Shown: piece after piece, positions 1 to 6,921 of the stretch
Position numbering within the stretch: position 1 is the first letter of the stretch
Layout: each line of letters begins with the position of its first letter
Assembly: GCA_945929765.1 (NCBI GenBank)
Contig: CAMEOL010000037.1
Span: forward strand, 1-8,363
Length of the DNA stretch: 8,363 nucleotides
Origin: an uncultured Gemella sp.
Lineage (GTDB): Bacteria > Bacillota > Bacilli > Staphylococcales > Gemellaceae
Direction: 5' to 3'
Made by a program: the position numbers and the translations under genes
Notes under the pieces: model-generated
The model's database searches: none
The model's input: the letters and a program-made list of their open reading frames with translations, nothing else
What the model was told of the DNA's origin: nothing

Positions 1-49
1 GTGTTACCGCCGTGAAAGGGCGGTGTCTTAACCACTTGACCAACGGGCC
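1..49 (-). tRNA. tRNA-Glu (TTC), 5' part only
   Basis: On the minus strand the sequence begins GGCCCGTTGGTCAAG, the usual start of a Bacillota tRNA-Glu. It continues through the D arm and a complete anticodon arm: stem CCGCC/GGCGG and loop CTTTCAC, with anticodon TTC at 14-16. The T arm and the 3' acceptor strand lie beyond the left edge. It is the third tRNA of a minus-strand cluster, nine bases after tRNA-Ser, and is presumably cut from the same transcript. Confidence 0.95.
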
Positions 50-58
50 AAAAAAATA

Positions 59-146
59 CGGAGCAGGAGGGATTTGAACCCTCGCGCCGGTTTCCCGACC
101 TACACCCTTAGCAGGGGCGCCTCTTCAGCCTCTTGAGTACTACTCC
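59..146 (-). tRNA. tRNA-Ser (GCT)
   Basis: The minus strand folds as a class II tRNA. Acceptor GGAGTAG pairs with CTGCTCC (one G-T pair) and the discriminator is G. The anticodon stem is CGCCC/GGGTG around loop CTGCTAA, giving anticodon GCT at 110-112, which reads AGC/AGU serine codons. A long variable arm (around TCGGGAAACCGG) and the T loop GGTTCAAATCC are present. No CCA is encoded, so the 3' end must be added by tRNA nucleotidyltransferase. It sits three bases after tRNA-Asn. Confidence 0.97.
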
Positions 147-149
147 AAG

Positions 150-223
150 CTCCACAGGCAGGACTCGAACCTGCGACCCTCTGATTAACAGTCAGATGCT
201 ACTACCAACTGAGCTACTGTGGA
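150..223 (-). tRNA. tRNA-Asn (GTT)
   Basis: On the minus strand acceptor TCCACAG pairs perfectly with CTGTGGA. The D arm is AGCTCAGTTGGTAG. The anticodon stem TCTGA/TCAGA holds loop CTGTTAA, so the anticodon is GTT at 187-189. The T arm GCAGG-TTCGAGT-CCTGC is perfect and the discriminator is G. CCA is not encoded. This is the promoter-proximal tRNA of the cluster, about 30 bases downstream of the promoter at 254-282. Confidence 0.97.
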
Positions 224-253
224 TTAATCTGTTATTTCAACAGAACATTTATA

Positions 254-282
254 ATTATACACATATTGTTTATAAAAGTCAA
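254..282 (-). promoter_or_regulatory. Promoter of the tRNA cluster
   Basis: On the minus strand, -35 TTGACT (277-282) and a perfect -10 TATAAT (254-259) are separated by exactly 17 bases. This is a near-consensus housekeeping sigma promoter, predicting a start near 247 and a leader of roughly 25 bases before tRNA-Asn. A strong promoter of this kind is what stable RNA genes normally have. Confidence 0.85.
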
Positions 283-386
283 CACTTTAAAAACATTTTT
301 TTTATTTTTATTAGCATTTCCATTAAAATATTTAATAAATTCACCAATAATATCTACATCATTGACTCTATAGTTCTATAAAAATA

Positions 387-416
387 TCCTAAGAACAAAT
401 AACGTTGTCCTTAGGA
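387..416 (-). terminator. Intrinsic terminator of yidC
   Basis: Read on the minus strand, a 12-base-pair stem (TCCTAAGGACAA with TTGTTCTTAGGA, containing one G-U pair) encloses a 6-base loop. It is followed by TATTTTT (386-380). The U-rich tail exists only in the minus direction, so this ends the yidC transcript before it reaches the tRNA promoter. The hairpin lies about 30 bases after the yidC stop codon. Confidence 0.85.
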
Positions 417-418
417 AC

Positions 419-445
419 ATTAATTAATTAATTAATTAATTAATT
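419..445. repeat. ATTA tetranucleotide tract
   Basis: There are 6.75 uninterrupted copies of a 4-base unit (ATTA; equivalently TTAA or AATT). The tract begins at the yidC stop codon, overlapping its last base, and runs to two bases before the terminator stem. Such tracts can change in length by replication slippage. Here a length change would alter only the 3' untranslated region, not the protein. Confidence 0.9.
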
Positions 446-1335
446 TATTTCTTTTTCTTTTTATTTTTAGCAACAATTTGTGCTTTATTAGGATCGAATG
501 TAGGTTCTTTCACTACTTCTGGTTTATACGGTGGATAAATTAAATAACCTATGTAAGTTTGGGCTATTAGGAATAATCCCCCTACTATATAGTAAACTGC
601 TGCTCCACCCGGAACTACAAATGAGAATCCACCGATCATTATAGGAGTTATCCATTGCATCATCTTCATTTGCTCCATCATGGCTTCTTGTCCAGGTTGT
701 GGTGTTTGTGGATTTAGAACTAATTGCAACTTAGTTTGTATAAAATATACTATAAATGCAAAAATAGGTAAAATATAAGATCTTTCACCTAATGGGAAGA
801 AACCTAAAAATGTTGATGTTTTAATTCCTGCAGAATATAATGGATTTACTAAAGTAAAATAAAATCCTGTTAAAAATGGTGCTTGTATCAAAATTGGTAA
901 ACATCCAACTAAACTCATAGGATTTGCGTTATATTTACGCATTACCGCCATTTGTTCACGTTGCAATTCCATTTGTTGTTGACGAATTCTAATCTTATCT
1001 TCTTTTGAGATCGCACGTACTTCTTCTTTTTTTAATTCATTTACTTTTTCTGTGATTACAGATAACTCTGGACGAGCTTTTTCCATCCCGATTTTTGCAT
1101 CACGTTGTTTTTTCACGTTATAAATCATGAATGGCATTACTATTAACCTTAAAATAATTGTAGCTACTACTATAGCAAGTCCCCAACTACCTACAATGTC
1201 GTAAATAGCTTTTAATAACTGATCCATTGGTTTTACGAAAGTTTCGTAAAATGTACCTTCTCTAGAGTCTGGGGAACACCCTGTTAAAGTAACCATCGTT
1301 ATTAAACCTAAAATTAGTGCTGATAGTTTTTTCAA
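445..1335 (-). CDS. yidC: Membrane protein insertase YidC (Oxa1 family lipoprotein)
   Basis: YidC/Oxa1/Alb3 insertase, which places membrane proteins into the cytoplasmic membrane alone or with SecYEG. The 296-residue protein begins with a lipoprotein signal ending in lipobox LTGC, with lipidation expected at Cys20. The first membrane segment (about 50-72) carries Arg63, the conserved positive charge of the hydrophilic groove. A charged, probably helical cytoplasmic hairpin follows (75-135), then the family motif around KYNANPMSLVGCLP (134-147). Further membrane segments lie near 145-165, 187-205, 228-245 and 247-268. The short basic tail ends KNKKKKK, as in staphylococcal YidC. The start is TTG at 1335-1333, seven bases after SD AAAGGAG (1349-1343). 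The nearer ATG (1340-1338) is out of frame and hits TGA after one codon. The gene is transcribed alone; no rnpA or rpmH is adjacent, so whether a paralogue exists is unknown. Confidence 0.96.
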   Translation of the reverse strand: MKKLSALILGLITMVTLTGCSPDSREGTFYETFVKPMDQLLKAIYDIVGSWGLAIVVATIILRLIVMPFMIYNVKKQRDAKIGMEKARPELSVITEKVNELKKEEVRAISKEDKIRIRQQQMELQREQMAVMRKYNANPMSLVGCLPILIQAPFLTGFYFTLVNPLYSAGIKTSTFLGFFPLGERSYILPIFAFIVYFIQTKLQLVLNPQTPQPGQEAMMEQMKMMQWITPIMIGGFSFVVPGGAAVYYIVGGLFLIAQTYIGYLIYPPYKPEVVKEPTFDPNKAQIVAKNKKKKK

Positions 1336-1375
1336 AACATTTCTCCTTTATATTATAATTAATTTTTACTTATAA

Positions 1376-1404
1376 ATTATAGCAAATATAATAAGTTACG
1401 TCAA
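1376..1404 (-). promoter_or_regulatory. yidC promoter with extended -10
   Basis: On the minus strand, -35 TTGACG (1399-1404) and -10 TATAAT (1376-1381) are 17 bases apart. TGC sits immediately before the -10, making an extended -10 (TGnTATAAT). The predicted start is near 1369, leaving a leader of about 35 bases. That is too short for a regulatory leader peptide like the one controlling the second YidC gene of Bacillus subtilis. Confidence 0.82.
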
Positions 1405-1652
1405 TTACAATCAAATTAGGGTATTATGATTATAATATTTTCCCTAGCGTTGAATAATTTATTGTAAAAAAAACAAGTCCCATACAAATAACTTTTCCCT
1501 TAATAAAAAGCTTCATCGATTTATTTCTTCGTCACTTTTCTATTCTTTTTATTTTCAGTACCTACTCTCTAACAAATTAAAACTACTTAACTATTAGCAA
1601 AAAAACACTACCTTAAGCACTTTGAAATAACACTGTAATTTTATTGCAATTT
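1405..1652. other. AT-rich intergenic spacer without a recognisable gene
   Basis: This lies between the addB stop and the yidC promoter. I checked both strands for open frames, tRNA-like folds and hairpins with U-tracts and found nothing convincing. On the minus strand a run of seven T (complement of 1600-1606) and one of eight T (complement of 1467-1474) follow the addB end, but the preceding sequence forms at best a 4-base stem. How the addB transcript ends is therefore unclear, and read-through into yidC is possible. Confidence 0.5.
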
Positions 1653-4600
1653 CTAGTCAATATTTTTTTCTAATAACAGTACTTTTAATTCGTTATTATT
1701 AATTTTAGGATAATCTTTTTCTAACTTAGTATTTTTACTGTTTGCAAATTTGTATAATTGACATAATTCGCTATCATCTTCGCCTAATGTGAAATTAAAA
1801 TTATTTATTTCTTCTATAGTTTTCATTATATTATCAATATTTATAAGTTGTAATTTCTCTAATTCTGTACTTGTATAAGCTTTATATTTATCTCTCCCAT
1901 GAATAACTCCTTTTTTTGTTACGCTTGTTACTATAACATCACTAGATTTCTCTGCAAAATCTTCTTGTAACAAGATATCAGAGTTAACTAATCCCCTTAA
2001 ACGATATTTTGTTAAGACTTCTTTTTCTGTTGCTATTTCTCTGTAAAATACACCTGTAATATGTTCTAAACTTATCTCATTGCTCAATGTATACGCAAGT
2101 ATATAAGTTAATAACTGAGAAATTTCACCATAATAAAATTCTTTGTATTTAAAATCTGTCAACGAACTCTTATAATCTATGACAATATATTTATTATCTT
2201 TAACGTCAATTCTATCGATTATACCGTTAAATACAACTTCTTGTATATTGTATTTTTTTGATAATTTTTTTTCAAAGCTATTTCCTCCAATATTAGCTAC
2301 TATCGTATCTTCAGTAATTGTTAATTTAAATCTTTTTTCTGTTTCGTGAATTTTATATCCAGTTATTACTTGATAAATTATCTCATTTACTATTGCTTTA
2401 ATTATTCTTACTTTTAATTTTTGTAACGTATAATCAGTTAATTTTGAATACTCAAACAACTCCAAAAACTCACAAATATCCGGATTAGTATCCTCAGATA
2501 AAACTTTTTCTAACAACTTAGAAATCTTATTCTCATCTACTACTTCTGAAATATTTTCTTCGATACTTATAGTACTTAATCTTTCTGATTCAGTATTAAT
2601 AAAGCTCTTTATTAAATTATTATCTAATACCGCATGGAAAAATGTCCCAATATTTAAATTGTTTATTCCAAACTTTTCTTTTTCTTTAATTTCTAGAACT
2701 CTCTTCACAAAAAATAAATAGGGATTATTATTATACTCTGTTAATTTAGATGCACTAAGCCTATTAAAACTAGTACCTTTTTTTTCAAGAAAATTGTTTT
2801 TCATATTATTAGATATTTTAAATACACTATTCCCTCTTAATTGATAACTATTTATATAATAATCTTCTTCTAAAATAATTTTATCAGACAATATTTTATC
2901 TACTTCTATGTCATTTATTATAATGTTATTATTGTTTTTTATTACACTATTATACCTTATAATTAAACTTTCTAATTGTTCTACAAAAAAATTATTCTTT
3001 GTATTCGATTTAATTTCGATATAAGATTGTAATAATTTATTATATATATATTTAAATTCCATATAACTACAATAATTTTCTATTTTTTCATAATATTTAA
3101 TATTGTCTAAACTAAATTTTAAAATAGGATCCACTGCCTCTACATTAATATTATTAAAAATTGCATTTATACTATTTAAATATATTGATGGTGATTGTTC
3201 TTTAAAATCACTACCTAACTTGCTGTAACTTAAGAAAAGCATATCAGAAGCCCTAGTTAAAGCTAAATAACTAACAAACTCCTCATCTATTAATAAACTT
3301 TTTTTACTCGGAGACATAATTATAGTAGTATTTTCTAATATTAATTCTTTATCACTATCATCAAGAATAGATTTAGAAGACACTTTTCTTGGATAAATAT
3401 CTTTATTAAATCCAAGAACAAATACTACTTTTTTGTTTTCAATTTTTGCAAGATCTACTGTTGACATTACTATCATATTTTCTGTTATAGGGATAAATCT
3501 ATAGTTTATTTTGTCAACTGAGCTTAACAATATTTTCGAAAAATCATCTAAACTTATCTTATAATCTGATTTGTAAGTATATATGTTATCTAAAATTTTG
3601 ATTAATTTACTATAAACCTGTCTATCAACACTCTCAAAATTTAATTCTTCTAGATTATCATATTGTTCTTCAGATTTTTCTAGTAACATTTTTATATCAA
3701 AATAATTTAAAATGGCTACTATTCTTTTTACAAATTGTCCTGTAGTTTTAGAATTTTGAAAGTTTACTATTAACTTATTTAGATCTAATAATATTTGCTG
3801 TACTATATATAATTTTTCTGAAGAGTATTTACCTTTTTCTCTTGTAAATTTCTCGCTATTTATGTCATTAATTTTCGCTACTAATTTTAGACTTAAAATT
3901 TCTTCAAGCTCATCAATAGTAATAGCGTTTATTTTTGAAGTAATAGACTCTTTGGATTCTGCTTTAGAAATTTTTGTACTGTCAATTAAAATACCACTAT
4001 AATTCTTTATCTTTTCATAGTAGTCAATTTCATTGAGAATTTTCTCGAACTTTCTATCGTTAATCAATGGATCTTCACACAAAATATATTTTAATGCATA
4101 ATTCTTATAAATACTTTCAAAATTTGTTAATCTAGTTTTTACTAAATCTAAGATAGAACTAGAAATGTTTTGTGGGTTATAAAAAATAATATTTTTTATT
4201 ATTCTTATCAAGCGATGATTAGTAACGTCTTTATTTTCGTCCAAATGAACTGCCAAACCATAATTTTTAAAGATGTAATTGTATTTTTCGTAACTTTTAT
4301 CGCGATATAATATAGCTATATCACTATTCTGAACTGTAGAATCAGAATTTTTTAATTTAACTATTTCTCTAGCTATATTTTTTACTTCTAATTCTATATT
4401 TTCTATTTTAAATATTTTCAATTTTTCTGTAACATCAATTTTTGATTTTAGTACCTTAGGATATTCTTTACTTATGTGCGCCAAAGTACTATTATTGTAT
4501 CGTGATCTCCAAGAATTTAATATTTCTATCTCTACGAGTTCTAAATCAGAAATAGTTAAACCAAATACTATAACTTCATTATTTTTTTCTAACATCGTTA

Positions 4601-5480
4601 TTATTTTATAATTATTTATTTTTAAACTTTTAATAATATTATTAATAGATGCCATCATTTCATGAGATTTTCTAAAAATATCTAAATTGTAACTAGAGTC
4701 ATTTTTTAGAATTTCTAAATCTATATGCTTATATGATAATTTTTTAATTTCATAATTTTCTATTATCTTCTCTAGTTTAAAATTCGTATATTTTTCTATG
4801 TCTGTTACAACTGATATTACAGTTTTTTTGCTCTTTTCTATTATTTTTTGCATCAAAACATATTCTAGTGCCGTTAGATTATAGTAACCATCAAAATAAA
4901 ACACAATATTACTCAAATCTAAATAATCAATATATAACAGCACATTATTAATATAATCACTTCTATCAAATTTTTTATTCGTAATTAATAGGTTTTGATA
5001 TTCACGATATATTTCCAAAATTGCACACATCTTTTGTTTATGAGTACTGTCTTCAGATAACTTGTTACAATATTCTTCTAAAAAATCTACAGAAATGTTA
5101 TATTCCTTTAACTCTTTTATTAAGTCATCCACTACATCTATAAAAGTAATATCTTGTAATATCCTACTTACTAAAAAATTATTACTACTGCGTAAGTTTT
5201 TTGCAACTTCTAAATAATAAAAATATTTAATTTCTGTTTCTAATGCCCCATCATTAATTTTTAATTGTTTTGCAAAGTATTTTATTATTGAATTAAAATT
5301 CATAACATCTATATTAAATGTTCCCGAAAATTCTTCACACAACATTTTTTCGAAATTATAACTATTTTGTTCGGGGGTAATTATTATAATTTTAACATCA
5401 TTTCTCTCTTTTTTTATATCCTCAATAATATATTTAGTTTTTCCTAAACCTGCCTGTGCAGCAATTATTTCTAAATTCAC
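1653..5480 (-). CDS. addB: ATP-dependent helicase/nuclease subunit B (AddB/RexB) lacking the Fe-S cysteines
   Basis: Subunit B of the AddAB (RexAB) helicase-nuclease, which resects double-strand breaks and prepares 3' ends for RecA. The 1275-residue length is somewhat above the roughly 1100-1170 typical of the family. The N-terminus has a Walker A-like motif, AQAGLGKT (8-15). Helicase-like motifs include VLGFNKDIYPRK (688-699) and LTRASD around Arg743. The C-terminal nuclease domain looks intact: GTFFH (His949), GIIDRID (Asp1089), IDYKSS (Asp1102, Lys1104) and QLLTY (Gln1122, Tyr1126). The four cysteines that hold the 4Fe-4S cluster in B. subtilis AddB are not kept: Asn919 replaces the first (YNNNPYLFF against NACPF), and in the last group only Cys1240 remains, with Tyr1243 and Lys1249 at the other two places. 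This resembles streptococcal/lactococcal RexB. The start is GTG with GGAGG (5491-5487) six bases upstream. addA is not adjacent. Confidence 0.93.
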   Translation of the reverse strand: MNLEIIAAQAGLGKTKYIIEDIKKERNDVKIIIITPEQNSYNFEKMLCEEFSGTFNIDVMNFNSIIKYFAKQLKINDGALETEIKYFYYLEVAKNLRSSNNFLVSRILQDITFIDVVDDLIKELKEYNISVDFLEEYCNKLSEDSTHKQKMCAILEIYREYQNLLITNKKFDRSDYINNVLLYIDYLDLSNIVFYFDGYYNLTALEYVLMQKIIEKSKKTVISVVTDIEKYTNFKLEKIIENYEIKKLSYKHIDLEILKNDSSYNLDIFRKSHEMMASINNIIKSLKINNYKIITMLEKNNEVIVFGLTISDLELVEIEILNSWRSRYNNSTLAHISKEYPKVLKSKIDVTEKLKIFKIENIELEVKNIAREIVKLKNSDSTVQNSDIAILYRDKSYEKYNYIFKNYGLAVHLDENKDVTNHRLIRIIKNIIFYNPQNISSSILDLVKTRLTNFESIYKNYALKYILCEDPLINDRKFEKILNEIDYYEKIKNYSGILIDSTKISKAESKESITSKINAITIDELEEILSLKLVAKINDINSEKFTREKGKYSSEKLYIVQQILLDLNKLIVNFQNSKTTGQFVKRIVAILNYFDIKMLLEKSEEQYDNLEELNFESVDRQVYSKLIKILDNIYTYKSDYKISLDDFSKILLSSVDKINYRFIPITENMIVMSTVDLAKIENKKVVFVLGFNKDIYPRKVSSKSILDDSDKELILENTTIIMSPSKKSLLIDEEFVSYLALTRASDMLFLSYSKLGSDFKEQSPSIYLNSINAIFNNINVEAVDPILKFSLDNIKYYEKIENYCSYMEFKYIYNKLLQSYIEIKSNTKNNFFVEQLESLIIRYNSVIKNNNNIIINDIEVDKILSDKIILEEDYYINSYQLRGNSVFKISNNMKNNFLEKKGTSFNRLSASKLTEYNNNPYLFFVKRVLEIKEKEKFGINNLNIGTFFHAVLDNNLIKSFINTESERLSTISIEENISEVVDENKISKLLEKVLSEDTNPDICEFLELFEYSKLTDYTLQKLKVRIIKAIVNEIIYQVITGYKIHETEKRFKLTITEDTIVANIGGNSFEKKLSKKYNIQEVVFNGIIDRIDVKDNKYIVIDYKSSLTDFKYKEFYYGEISQLLTYILAYTLSNEISLEHITGVFYREIATEKEVLTKYRLRGLVNSDILLQEDFAEKSSDVIVTSVTKKGVIHGRDKYKAYTSTELEKLQLINIDNIMKTIEEINNFNFTLGEDDSELCQLYKFANSKNTKLEKDYPKINNNELKVLLLEKNID

Positions 5481-5511
5481 TAGATACCTCCAAAATAAGT
5501 ATACTAAATAA

Positions 5512-5540
5512 ATTATATTACTTTTTACTTAATTTATCCA
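5512..5540 (-). promoter_or_regulatory. Candidate addB promoter
   Basis: On the minus strand a perfect -10 TATAAT (5512-5517) lies 17 bases from a weak -35 TGGATA (5535-5540, four of six consensus bases). The predicted start is about 25 bases upstream of the GTG. The weak -35 suggests low expression, reasonable for a repair enzyme. In such AT-rich DNA a chance -10 is possible. Confidence 0.6.
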
Positions 5541-5562
5541 CTATTACTATAAAACACTTTAA

Positions 5563-5577
5563 AATATTCTGATAAGT
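5563..5577. promoter_or_regulatory. Candidate CodY box upstream of ilvE
   Basis: AATATTCTGATAAGT matches the CodY consensus AATTTTCWGAAAATT at 12 of 15 positions, with the central TTCTGA intact. It ends 13 bases before the ilvE -35. CodY is the GTP and branched-chain-amino-acid sensor of low-GC Gram-positives, and ilvE-type genes are classic targets. The match is seen in the sequence. Function is inferred, and AT-rich background raises the chance of coincidental matches. Confidence 0.5.
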
Positions 5578-5590
5578 TTTTAAAATTGAC

Positions 5591-5619
5591 TTGCAATTGG
5601 TGGGGTTTACTATTATAAT
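5591..5619 (+). promoter_or_regulatory. ilvE promoter
   Basis: -35 TTGCAA (5591-5596) and perfect -10 TATAAT (5614-5619) are separated by 17 bases. A better-looking TTGACT at 5586-5591 would need a 22-base spacer and is not favoured. The predicted start near 5626 leaves a leader of about 30 bases, too short for a T-box or attenuator, so control would have to act at the promoter. The -10 lies inside a 14-base perfect palindrome (5609-5622). Confidence 0.72.
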
Positions 5620-5655
5620 AGTTATAGTACAAAAATTCGAAAGGAAATAAATTAT

Positions 5656-6735
5656 ATGACAAAACTTGAAGCTAAAGATATTAAAGTTACATTAACTAAA
5701 AACCCTAAAGAAAAACCTGATCAAAACAATCTAGGTTTCGGGAAAATTTTTACTGATCATATGTTTACGATGGATTGGACTGAAGAAAAAGGATGGCATA
5801 ATCCTGAAATCGTAGAGTATGCTCCTCTATCTCTATCTCCTGCTAACATTACTTTACACTATGGACAAAGTATTTTTGAAGGAATGAAAGCATATATAGC
5901 TAACGGAGAAGCGGTATTATTTAGACCTCAAGAAAATTTCCGACGTATTAATAACTCAGCAGAACGTTTGGCACTTCCTAAATTAGATGAAGAATTTGCA
6001 TTAACTGCTTTAACAGAATTATTAAAAGTGGACAAAGATTGGATACCTACAGCTGAAGGTACTTCATTATATGTTCGTCCATTTATGTTCGGTGCTGATG
6101 AATTTTTAGGTGTTAAACCTAGTAGCCACGTTAAATTTATGATAATTTTATCTCCTTCTGGAGCTTACTTCAAAGGTGGACTTCAACCTAACAAAATTTT
6201 TGTTGAAGATGAATACGTTCGTGCTGTTCGTGGTGGTACTGGTTTTGCTAAAGCTGCTGGTAACTACGCAGGGTCACTAATTGGACAAAAGAAAGCAGAA
6301 AAACACGGTTATGCACAAACTCTATGGCTTGACGGAGTAGAACAAAAATATATCGAAGAAGTTGGAGCTATGAATATTTTCTTTAAAGTTGATGGGAAAT
6401 ATTTAACACCTGAATTGAACGGTTCTATTTTACCTGGTGTTACTCGTGATTCTATCATTAAATTATTAAGACATAACGGTGAAACTGTAGAAGAAAGAAA
6501 AATTTCAATTGAAGAAATTTATGAAGCTGCAGATAAAGGAACTTTAGAAGAAATTTTCGGTACTGGTACTGCAGCAGTTATCTCTCCTGTTGGAGAATTA
6601 TTCGATGGTAAGAAAAAAGTAGTTGTTAATGGAGGAGAAACTGGAGAATCTTCTAAAAAAATCTACGAACAACTTACTGGTATCCAATTAGGAAAAGTAG
6701 AAGATCCATTTAACTGGGTTTATGTTGTAAAATAA
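5656..6735 (+). CDS. ilvE: Branched-chain amino acid aminotransferase
   Basis: Fold-type IV PLP aminotransferase that interconverts leucine, isoleucine and valine with their 2-oxo acids using glutamate/2-oxoglutarate, in the cytosol. The 359 residues match the usual length of the BCAT group that includes the human enzymes and B. subtilis IlvK/YwaA. Motifs in order: YGQSIFEGMKA (69-79); FRPQENFRR, whose Arg97 matches the PLP-phosphate arginine; GGTGFAKAAGNYA with the Schiff-base Lys199; EEVGAMN with Glu235 facing the cofactor ring nitrogen; and GTGTAA (302-307) for phosphate binding. The ATG follows AAAGGA (5640-5645) by ten bases. It is a single gene with no ilv or leu neighbours, so it may serve degradation or nitrogen shuttling as well as synthesis. 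The CodY-like box upstream suggests control by branched-chain amino acid supply. Confidence 0.96.
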   Translation: MTKLEAKDIKVTLTKNPKEKPDQNNLGFGKIFTDHMFTMDWTEEKGWHNPEIVEYAPLSLSPANITLHYGQSIFEGMKAYIANGEAVLFRPQENFRRINNSAERLALPKLDEEFALTALTELLKVDKDWIPTAEGTSLYVRPFMFGADEFLGVKPSSHVKFMIILSPSGAYFKGGLQPNKIFVEDEYVRAVRGGTGFAKAAGNYAGSLIGQKKAEKHGYAQTLWLDGVEQKYIEEVGAMNIFFKVDGKYLTPELNGSILPGVTRDSIIKLLRHNGETVEERKISIEEIYEAADKGTLEEIFGTGTAAVISPVGELFDGKKKVVVNGGETGESSKKIYEQLTGIQLGKVEDPFNWVYVVK

Positions 6736-6749
6736 AAAATAAAAAAAAT

Positions 6750-6808
6750 GTTGTATAATAAATACGGGTGTATGGATTTTTCTCCATACCCCGTATTTAT
6801 TATACAAC
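6750..6808. terminator. Large hairpin after ilvE, probably a bidirectional terminator
   Basis: The arms 6750-6776 and 6783-6808 form 26 base pairs with one bulged T and a 6-base loop (TTTTTC). In the plus direction a GC-richer core (ACGGGTGTATGGA with TCCATACCCCGT) could close first, followed by the U-rich ATTTATTAT, and so end the ilvE transcript. In the minus direction the full stem is followed by a run of eight T, then A, then six T (complement of 6748-6734), a textbook terminator tail. No minus-strand gene is visible that would need it. Confidence 0.75.
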
Positions 6809-6825
6809 CATTTACTATACATCAA

Positions 6826-6854
6826 TTGCAACCCTATATTGTATAGAATACAAT
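6826..6854 (+). promoter_or_regulatory. Candidate promoter for the decarboxylase remnant and ABC genes
   Basis: -35 TTGCAA (6826-6831, the same hexamer as in the ilvE promoter) and -10 TACAAT (6849-6854) are 17 bases apart. An inverted repeat, ATTGTAT-AGA-ATACAAT (6838-6854), covers the spacer's second half and the -10, so it could be an operator or simply a chance palindrome. It is the best plus-strand promoter I can see between the ilvE hairpin and the ABC ATPase gene. Confidence 0.4.
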
Positions 6855-6921
6855 CTATTATATATCAATACTAATGTATACGGTGAACTGAATTAAAACG
6901 TTAACTATCTATAAATCTTAA

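Noticed and set aside
133..381. Plus-strand open frame of 82 codons
   Set aside because: It crosses tRNA-Asn and part of tRNA-Ser antisense and then the tRNA promoter. It has no ribosome binding site, and its translation is tRNA-complement followed by low-complexity AT sequence.
1440..1652. Possible addB terminator or small gene in the spacer
   Set aside because: T-runs are present on the minus strand, but no stem longer than about four base pairs precedes them. No open frame with a ribosome binding site was found on either strand.
5586..5591. TTGACT as the ilvE -35
   Set aside because: The distance to TATAAT at 5614 would be 22 bases, outside the working range. TTGCAA at 5591 gives the standard 17.
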